A stretch of 64,000 bases of DNA from Hyparrhenia diplandra (lineage: Eukaryota > Streptophyta > Magnoliopsida > Poales > Poaceae), in the NCBI GenBank assembly GCA_015847255.1, contig JADLZK010008248.1:434001-498000 (forward strand). Direction: 5' to 3'. The position numbers were made by a program, and so were the translations under genes. Below, piece after piece: positions 56,371 to 64,000 of the stretch; position 1 is the first letter of the stretch; each line of letters opens with the position of its first letter. Under the pieces are notes generated by a model. The model saw nothing but the letters and a program-made list of their open reading frames with translations. It searched no databases and was not told the origin of the DNA.

Positions 56371-57384
56371 ATCACCTTCCCTCTGTTTGGAATGCCCATC
56401 ACTTCACCGACACCTGGCTGTTCATGATCGGTTTCAATGACTTGGTCGGGAATGATGACATGGCATGTATATAATCAGCCAGAGGGGCCCCTTCAAGGAC
56501 GAATTCAAAATACCAACCGAGATTGAACAGCGAACGGTGTTGACTGTTTCTTCAATGTGGATGAACAGAATTGAACTTGTTTGAACTTTGAATCCGATTG
56601 TCCTCCATCGAGATTATGTTCACTGTTTTTTGTTTCTTGATGATCGGCGTCGTGCCATCGTCCCCCCAGCTCGATCCACCAACGACCTTCTTTGGTGTGC
56701 GCAATGTCACCCCAAAAAATTCTTCATCCTCTTTGCCACTTGTTTTTTCCCGTCTTGCAGCTAGTCTCGTCGTTGATTCCAATCTTTTTGGCGCGAAAAA
56801 AGCGAGCATCCTCATCTCAACCTCGTTCAGCTCGAAAGCATCTGCATTCTTCCGTCAGCAAAATCGTACACAGCGGAAAGCGTCAAGCTCGGCGAGGATT
56901 GCTGATTCCACACCCGGCGGCATACTGGTGCGATTTCCAAGTTACCGTGACCTCTAGCCGACGAGAAGGCAAGCGTCAAACATTGCTTTTGGAGCGCTTC
57001 CTCGGTGATAAGAGAATCCCACTTTCGTGTGCACCGTCCGGCAAAAGTCGCTGAGAAGATGCCTCTATGACCTCTCCAAATTCACCGCATCAATTGCTCC
57101 GTGGGACTCGGTGCCACCTGAATCAGGATCTCCATCAACACCGTGGTGTGAGGGCGGCGATGATCCCCTCGGACTTGGTTTTGGTGATCCCTTTTTTGCG
57201 AGAACAGAGGAGATTGGCCTTGAATCACGGATCCTTGTGTGTATTGCGAATGGGCGCCGACTTCTCGACTCAAGCCCGAGAACCGCCACCAACTTGAATC
57301 GGCGAGGCGGTACGGTGTGCTCCTGTTGACCGTCTGGCGTGCTCCTGTTGACCGTCTGGCATGGAGCGAACACCAGCCGAAGAG
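56371..57384. other. Spacer without recognised gene
   Basis: Moderate GC content. Open frames at 56598-56957 (plus) and 57373-57065 (minus) show no domain. A perfect 22-bp tandem repeat (GTGCTCCTGTTGACCGTCTG plus GC, at 57317 and 57339) lies close to the SIRE LTR border. Confidence 0.4.
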
Positions 57385-58712
57385 TGTAGGATCTGATGGA
57401 AGCCTAAAGGGGGGGGGGTTGAATAGTCTTACCCCTAAAATCGACCTGTTAAAACTTCGGCACTGTCGATACAGATAAGCGCGGCTTTGCCCGCGTGAAA
57501 GCTGGCAACGAGAGAGGCGAGAGAAGGCACTTCTCGGCGGGGCGGCGCGGCAGCGCCGCGGGTCACTTCACGAAGTGAACTCGAGGTGAATCTATGAGGC
57601 TGTGTCCGGTGAGATGGTGATTCTCCCTTGTTCACGCACCTGCGAGAAAACTAACCAAAATTTGGCGAGAAACCCGGCAACCAAGTAGATCGGGTCGAAG
57701 CCCTTTCTCACAAGACAAATATGCAACAAAGTAAAGGGAGGACAAGTGAGACAAGGATTTGACCCGTGGTTCACCGCGCCCACGGGTTGGGTTACGTCCA
57801 CGTTGTTGAGGTTGCCACACAAGGCTTGGCTTGCCCACCGGCTTGCCTTTTCCCTCGTTCACAAGTCTAGGGAGTTAACCTAGAGATGTGGGGTAATGTA
57901 TTCTGTAGAGTGAGGTTACAAACCTCCCAAGGCTGCCACACGAGGGGGGCAAGCTCAAGGCGACGCCTAGCCATCTAGGAGCAAGCTCCAAGAGTAAAAG
58001 AACCCTAGGGTTCGGCCAAACGTGAACCAAATGCTCTTTTGAGTGGGGAAGTAGTAGATCCGGTCTCAATCGAAGTTTGTAGTTTGTTTCCCTCAAGAAT
58101 CCCGGGTGGGAAGTGAGAGATTGAGTGGGGAGCTTGAAGAACTTCAATGGAGGTGAGAGAGAGAGCAAGAGGTGAGTTCGGCTTTACGCTTTCGAGGTAG
58201 AAGATGAAGTGAACCAGGTAACCGTTGTGGGAGGGGTAGAATGGGTATTTATACCCCACGGACCAACGGTAGGATTTAAGTATTAACCTTTGCCGCTTAG
58301 CGACCTGCGGCTTTGCGGCGTAGGGCTTGACTGCTTGCCGCACCATTCTTGTGACTGCTGCCGCGCCAACTTTATTTTGACAAAAGGTGAGAAGCAAGTG
58401 GAAATGCTGGCTGGTCGGGTTTGGTTTTGAGTGTTGTAATGCGGTTTTTGATGTTTAGAGCACTTGGTCCACGGTACCGAGAATCCTAGGATCCCTCTTA
58501 ATAGTGCGGCATTTCCTAAACTCAAGATTCAAAATATGAAATAATTTAAACACCTTGATCGGAAACACCACCATCTAGCTTATTTGGTGCCTTTAGACCT
58601 GTACATCAACTTCACGTTTTAATCCCTGCATGTCATCTTCGTAAATCCCATTAGTCCCCTAATTCGGTGGTCATCAACGCCAAAACCCACATAGAGCTTG
58701 ATTGCACTTACA
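57385..58712 (-). repeat. 3' LTR of the SIRE-type copia element (1,328 bp)
   Basis: On the minus strand it starts TGTAAGTGCAATCAAGC right after the purine tract and ends ...CAGATCCTACA at 57385. TATAAATA at 58247-58254 (minus strand) within GGGGTATAAATACCC is the promoter. A G-run with GGTTGAATAG near 57411-57425 (plus-strand reading) is typical of SIRE LTRs. Confidence 0.75.
58247..58254 (-). promoter_or_regulatory. TATA box in the SIRE LTR
   Basis: TATAAATA on the minus strand, about 460 bp from the LTR start, flanked by GC-rich sequence. Confidence 0.55.
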
Positions 58713-58713
58713 A

Positions 58714-58728
58714 TCTCCCCCTTTTTGG
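58714..58728 (-). promoter_or_regulatory. Polypurine tract of the SIRE-type element
   Basis: On the minus strand AAAAAGGGGGAGA lies directly before the LTR start, the common form in SIRE-type copia elements. Confidence 0.7.
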
Positions 58729-59649
58729 TGATTGATGACAACCAAATTAGAGCTTACATAAGATGTAAAGTCAACCTTAGATTTCGAAGACCAAGGATGT
58801 AGGAACCTCCCCCTAAATATGTGAGTGAGTTTTGAATTCTCAATATTGACATAAAGGTCAATTTCACATTTAGGTGTAGTGAGGCCTCCCCTAAATGTGT
58901 GAGCGAGATTTGAATTCTCATTTTGCATAAAAAGTCACGTCACACATTTAGAAAGTGTGCAAGGCCTCCCCTACATCCATGGTTCTTTGTGGGGTGCTCA
59001 ACGAGGGGTGTCATAAAAATACAACCGTGATGCGTATGACAACGAAACGTCGAGCACAAAAGGTTGTGCATGCTCTTGCGATGTGCGCGGCACTGCAGCG
59101 CCCGATGTCTTTGACAGCTGCCGCGCCTATCGGCCTGACAGACAGGCAGAACATCAACCACGGCATATATGACAAGATATATACTCTAAACATGCGGCGA
59201 GGATAATTAAAAGCGAGTTTAAACATCCAACAACCAAATCGAGGAATAACAAGTCATAGGTGGCATTATTACATAAAATAGAGTTTCTCTCAAACTCACA
59301 CCTAACAAGCTACTCTCAAAGGATCTAAACTCTAAAGATCATTTTCTTTGCATCATCCTCGAACCAATTCAGGCGTCGAAAAAGTTTGACCCCCTCATTT
59401 CTTCTAATTTTCTCCCCTTTGGCGTCAAGCACCAAAAGATCATAGAAAGAGAAGAAAAGAAGCGAGATCACTCCTCACTAGTGTCCTCGTGGGTAAAGGC
59501 GGTGTCCTCATCCTCCTCGGAGATAGCAGCACGGCTTTGTCTTGAACAACGAGTAGAGGCGAGCTGGGATCTGGCGTGCAAAAGAACCAAGCAGGTGCGA
59601 AAGGTCTGGGACGAGCTGGCTGGTAGTGACAACTCACGGGAGGTCGTCT
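58729..59649 (-). other. Non-coding 3' region of the SIRE-type element with short repeats
   Basis: No ORF of note. Segments like CCTCCCCTAAATGTGTGAGC and TTTGAATTCTCA recur at 58803, 58885 and, in part, 58965, a set of imperfect direct repeats of about 80 bp. Confidence 0.5.
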
Positions 59650-61011
59650 TTGAGGTGGTCTAGGGATAGAAGGAGGCGGGAGTCCTTGCTTCTCCTAACA
59701 CTCTTGAGCGTCTGTCTCACCTCCCCTGCGCAACTCATAAGTCTGCTTTGAGATGCATAAGAGCAATGCCCAAAGATGGCCTTGATCCACTTCTTCACCT
59801 TAGATCGAGACTTCTTTGTGCCTCTGGGCCTAGAGCTAGAGGGCTCCTCAAGTCCTCTCTACCAAGCGAGGTGCCTCTGGCGAGGGTGCGGCTCTGCCCT
59901 TTGGTCTTCCCACCATCAAGCCATGGGTCTTCTCTATATTGTAGGCGTTTGTGGAGGCGGTCCTTAGGATAGATGTTCCCGAGACCCTCTCAATCATGAA
60001 CATGAGGTAGGGAGCATAGGGCAGGTTCCTCCTAGCATCATCCATAGCATTAGCTAGTTTGCCTCCAAATAAACTTTCCCACATTGAAGGTCTCATCATT
60101 TACGAAGTGGGCAAGGACATTTCTAGCATAGCCATTCACATCAGAGGCTGCCCCATCCTTGGGATCAATGGTGCATCTGCAGAGGTTGTTCATCACATAG
60201 AAGAAGTCCTTCAACCCCTTCCTTTTTCCAAGTAGCTTTGGATCAGCCCAGCAATCCTTGATGGCCTTGGCTTCAATGGGGTCAATCTCATGAATGTCTG
60301 TGTACTGCCTGTGATCAGCCCCAAAGCCAAGTATCTGACAGAAAGTGACAAAGTCAACCCTGTAGTGCCTCCTGTCAGTCATCCAGTGAATGGTATCTCA
60401 TTTGCTGTCCCGGTGATAAGTGGCATGGCCCGACTAAGAATCTCTTCATTCGGTCATGCTTGAAGGACATGATGTGCAGTTACTCAAACCACTCACAAGC
60501 CTCAATTGCCTCATTGAAGGCATCCTCCTCCTTAATACGCCATCCTCTCAAAGTCAATGTAGTGCATAGTTGTGATCTTGCTCTTGGAAGAGTGAAAAGA
60601 GGGCAGTCAAGTAGAAGTTTGAGTGGAATGCTGCCCAAAACCTCTCATCTATGCCATCAGTCTGCTCATCACTGTACACATTGTATGCTCTGGCATCTGC
60701 TACTTCTCTCTGCTTCTTGAAGTAGCTCACCACTGGAATGGGTGGATCATTTGCGAGGGGCTGCCGTCTCAAAGACACCCTCCCCTTTGCCACCATATAT
60801 GTGTTGTCAAACACGGAAGGGTGCTCGGAGTGCCTTGATCACTGGGGGCACAATGGTGTACCCATCTGCTGCTGCAGTTCCTCGGTGAGCTCGCTGTTCC
60901 TTCTTGCTGGCGCCACCCTTTCGTTTCGGTACTTTCTCCCTCTGCCTCTCTTCTCCACAACTTTGACCCTCATCTTCCTCTTGCCATGGGGATCACCTCC
61001 AAGGTCCATCT
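59650..61011 (-). pseudogene. Extra ORF between pol and 3' LTR of the SIRE-type element
   Basis: Starts with MDLGGDPHGKRKMRVKVVEK at 61011 (minus), a basic N-terminus. After a shift near 60830 it reads FWAAFHSNFYLTALFSLF (near 60610), then MTDRRHYRVDFVTFCQILGF (60382), FYVMNNLCRCTIDPKDG and ARNVLAHFVNDETF (60120). After another shift it gives LPYAPYLMFMIERVSGTS (about 60020). This matches a protein family seen in many grass retrotransposons, often labelled a putative plant transposon protein. Its role is unknown; the position is that of the env-like ORF in SIRE elements, but I see no signal peptide or membrane segment. Three or more indels break it. Confidence 0.65.
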
Positions 61012-62241
61012 ATGCGAGGATTTAGAGTTTGATCGAAGCGTCAAGAATAGGAAGTGGAATGACCAAATCTATGTAGTAGAAAGGTTAGAAAAATGAATTT
61101 TGATGATTTTGAGCAATTTGTCGGGTCGAGCACAGGCTGCGCGCTGCGGCTTACCTTAGCCGGGAGGCACGGCTGGACCCGCATGCACGCGACCTTTGCC
61201 GTGTCATGCACGCGGCTGCCGCTCCCCCTTGCTCAAATATCATCTAAATTCATTTTAATAAACTTTCTAATGCATCTATTTAACCAGGTCACTTAACTAA
61301 CCCTATTTCGGATACAAATTCAGGCGGTGAGAAATTCCATGGATTGACATTTAGTATGAACTAAAGTGAAAACTTCTTTGATATATGGATTTAATGAATT
61401 TCCCACTTTGTTTAAGTGGATGATTTGAGGGATATTCTTGATTGAATCAGTTAAGAACTGTCAAAGTTCTATTTAGGGGGACAACCGTGCCGTGCCCTCC
61501 CCTAAATCGTCAAGTAATCAAAACACGAAATCCATCAATTCCATTCAGCAAACCACTCTCCTAGAGTTCACACATCACTAATCAACACATATCCATGAAA
61601 AATTTCCACACATTGCATAGATCGGGCAAGTTCTCCACAGCTAGGGTTAGGTTTACCTCGTTGATTCGAGAGGAAAGAAGAGAAGCTGCTCGGAGGAGAG
61701 GGAGCAGCGGCCGGCCGGGGACGAGGAAGAGGGCCGCGGGCGGGGGCGGCAAGCTTGCGAGGTTGGGCGATCGATCCGGCAAGGCCAAGCGGCAGGAGGA
61801 CGACGGCGGCCTCACGGCCTCCAGAGAGAAAGAGAGGGCGCGTGCGGGCGTCGGGTCGAGAGGAGAAGGAAACCCGGTTGGTCTAGGGTAAAAAGGAAAG
61901 AAGAAAATTTGGCCCAAAAAGCGGTTCGAACAGAACGAAGTCGGTAACCTAGGCACGGCCCCTGCCGCCGCGAGGGCAGGGGCGCCGTTTACCCGTGCTG
62001 CCTTACCCGCTCCAAATTTGTCCTGCATATATATTGCCACTTTTTAACCTATTTCTCCTCGGACTTGATCACAAAGACACCAAAATTCATTGCCGAGGGG
62101 GACAGATCATCGAGTCTGAGAACAATGGCATTGAATTTCGGATTAAATTTGAAATCCTTTTTGAAACACAATATGAAAGTTTTCACAAACTTTTCCTATG
62201 TCGAACTAGTGTCTCAAACAGATTGCATGTGTGTTTGGAAT
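61012..62241 (-). other. Spacer between pol and the extra ORF of the SIRE-type element
   Basis: Contains a GC-rich part (61650-61990) and a TATATATA run (about 62028-62035). The minus-strand frame 62040-61582 is Pro/Leu/Ser-rich without a domain. It could be a leader or internal promoter for the extra ORF, or a secondary insertion. I see no recognised gene. Confidence 0.4.
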
Positions 62242-63975
62242 TCAAACCAAGTTACGAGAATCGACAATGTTTAGCTCACTACGCAAAGCACAAAACCTTG
62301 ACTCATCGAGAGGCTTGGTGAAGATATCGGCTAGTTGCTTTTCGGTGCTCACATGGCCGGTGCGATATCTCCTTTGAGTTCGTGGTCTCTCAAGAAGTGA
62401 TGACCGGATGTCTATGTGTTTTGTTCTAGAGTGTGCTACCGGGTTATTTTGCGAGTTTGATGGCACTCTCGTTGTCACAAAGAAGAGGTATCTTTGTGAA
62501 ATGACATCCGTAATCTTTTAAGGTTTGCTTCATCCAAAGTAGTTGAGCACGGCATGCACCGGCTGCAACATACTCGGCCTCGGCGGTGGAAAGGGCTACA
62601 CAGTTTTGCTTCTTAGAGCTCCAAGACACTAAGGACCGTCCAAGGAATTGACATGTCCCTGAAGTGGTTTTTCGATCTACCTTGCAACCGGCATTGTCAG
62701 AATCTGAATAGCCAAGTAGATTGAACTTGGAACCCTTGGGATACCACAAGCCAAGGTTAGGAGTGAGTACTAAGTATCTCAAGATTCTCTTAACACCATG
62801 TTGTGGCATTCCTTTGGATTGGCTTGAAAACGAGCACACATACACACACTAAGCATTATGTCAGGCCTAGATGCACAAAGGTAAAGCAAAGATCCAATCA
62901 TGGGCGATATACCTTCATGTCCACGGCTGGACCCTCCTCATCAAGATCAAGATGTCCATTGCTTGGCATTGGAGTTTTGATTGGCTTTGCCTTAGCCATA
63001 TCAAACTTCTTTAGCATGTCGTGGGTGTACTTGGTTTGGCAAATGAATGTCCCTTCCTCCATTTGCTTGACTTGAAACCCGAGGAAGTACTTTAGCTCAC
63101 CCATCATGGACATCTCAAATCTCTTGGTCATTGTCCTACTAAATTGCTCAACATACATATTGTTAGTGCTACCAAATATTATGTCATCGACATATATTTA
63201 GCATACAAAGATATCATTGCTAACTTTATGAGTGAAGAGAGTAGGATCAGCTTTGCCTATTTTAAAGCCTTGTTTGAGCAAGAATTCCTTAAGGCATTCA
63301 TACCATGCTCTAGGTGCTTGCTTAAGCCCATAGAGCGCCTTATGGAGCTTGTAGGCGTAGTTGGGAAACTTGGGGTCTTCAAAACCGGGTGGTTGCTCAA
63401 CATACACCTCCTCTTGTAGTGGGCCATTGAGGAATGCACTCTTGACATCCATTTGGTACAGCTTGAAGTCATGATGGGCAGCGAAGGCTAGAAGAATACA
63501 ATTGCTTCTAGTCTTGCCCACGGTGCATAGGTTTCATCAAAGTCGAAGCCCTCTACTTGAGTGAAGCCTTGAGCAACCAATCTTGCCTTGTTTCTTGTTA
63601 CCAACCCATCTTCATCTTGCTTGTTGCGGAAGACCCACTTGGTGCCAATGATGTTAGTCTTGGGTCTTTCCACCAACTCCACACTTCATTTCTTTTGAAG
63701 TTGTTGAGCTCTTCTTGCATGGCCAACGCCCAATCCGGATCCTTGAGAGCATCATCTACTTTCTGCGGTTCCAAAGATGAAACAAACGAGAAATGTTGGC
63801 GAAAGCAGCTAGATGAGATCGGTAGTAACTCCCTTTCGAAGACTCCTAAGGATGTTGTCAACGGGATGATCCCGTTGAATTGTTTGTCGTAGTCGTGGGT
63901 GATCAACGCCTTACGCATTTTCTTCTTGATCTTCATCATATTCATCATCAGCTTCAAGAATTGGAGCAAGATCAA
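62242..63975 (-). pseudogene. SIRE-type reverse transcriptase and RNase H
   Basis: The minus-strand frames give ALKDPDWALAMQEELNNFKR (63740), IIGTKWVFRNKQDEDGLVTR (63650), NKARLVAQGFTQVEGFDFDE and then KLYQMDVKSAFLNGPLQEEV and ALYGLKQAPRAWYE (63330). The catalytic Y-V-D-D lies at 63183-63194, with a TAA two codons upstream. Then MMGELKYFLGFQVKQMEEGT (63110), and RNase H with LGYSDSDNAGCKVDRKTTSG (62700), STAEAEYVAAGACRAQLLWM (62590) and EKQLADIFTKPLDESRF (62310). At least five frame changes or stops. These enzymes would copy element RNA to DNA; this copy is dead. Confidence 0.88.
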
Positions 63976-64000
63976 GTGGTTGAACAGTGATGCAGGTGGA

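Larger units (their letters stand above)
57385..64000 (-). mobile_element. SIRE-type Ty1/copia retrotransposon, cut by the window edge
   Basis: Minus-strand element with a 3' LTR (57385-58712), polypurine tract, an extra ORF region (59650-61011), and RNase H and RT (62242-63975). Gag, protease, integrase and the 5' LTR lie right of the window. RT followed by RNase H as the last pol domains is the copia order. The long region between RNase H and LTR with an extra same-strand ORF is a SIRE/Maximus trait. Stops break pol. Its left flank is AAGAG (57380-57384); the matching duplication is outside the window. Confidence 0.85.

Noticed and set aside
61582..62040. Pro/Ser-rich minus-strand frame as a host gene exon
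   Set aside because: Lies inside the SIRE-type element between pol and the extra ORF, has no domain and is explained by GC-rich composition.
1..64000. Bacterial-type systems (operons, CRISPR, toxin-antitoxin, phage)
   Set aside because: All recognisable content is plant nuclear: NLR genes with introns, LTR and non-LTR retroelements, and plant DNA transposons.

Overview
This window is repeat-rich plant nuclear DNA, most likely from a grass and probably from Oryza or a close relative. The reasons are the mix of elements (a RIRE2/Retand-like Ty3 element, a grass L1-type LINE, copia and SIRE-type copia elements, CACTA and Mutator-like elements) and a monocot-style NB-ARC-LRR resistance-gene family. 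I saw no tRNA, rRNA, CRISPR array or bacterial-type gene. Species assignment is inference; nothing in the sequence names the species.

The host content is two tandem, same-strand units, each made of a protein kinase followed by an NB-ARC-LRR (NLR) resistance gene. Unit 1 keeps only the last two kinase exons (12133-12437), then an NB-ARC exon (13266-14275) and an LRR exon (14649-17077). A roughly 12 kb GC-rich Ty3/gypsy element (1-12132) appears to have landed inside its kinase exon. Unit 2 has a recognisable kinase (34610-36087), an NB-ARC region (37085-38172) and an LRR exon (53097-55573). In unit 2 the intron between NB-ARC and LRR has grown to about 15 kb by insertion of a copia element (38598-43069), a Mutator-like element (44288-47027) and a chromovirus (47956-52948). 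Homology between the units continues past the stop codons (17079-17950 and 55577-56370) and includes an 80-bp segment with splice-like edges in both copies. All kinase and NB-ARC copies carry frameshifts. The LRR exons carry only one (unit 1) or two (unit 2) nonsense codons plus a few indels, so the genes look recently inactivated or nearly so. Neither NLR shows a coiled-coil N-terminal domain, and each NB-ARC lies downstream of a kinase, so a kinase-NLR fusion is a real possibility.

Between the two units (18.4-34.4 kb) lie a non-autonomous CACTA element (18410-19997), a long LINE (about 21175-31210) interrupted by an Athila-type Ty3 fragment (about 25150-27837), and a small LTR element with 138-bp LTRs (32743-34381). 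From 57385 to the right edge lies part of a SIRE-type copia element on the minus strand. It has a 1.3 kb 3' LTR, an additional ORF between pol and LTR, and RT/RNase H; its remaining parts lie beyond the window.

Transposon copies are degenerate (frameshifts, stops), so almost every coding feature is called a pseudogene. The clearest sequence-level anomaly is the extreme density of the palindrome GAGCTC through the first 12 kb, including the non-coding LTR.
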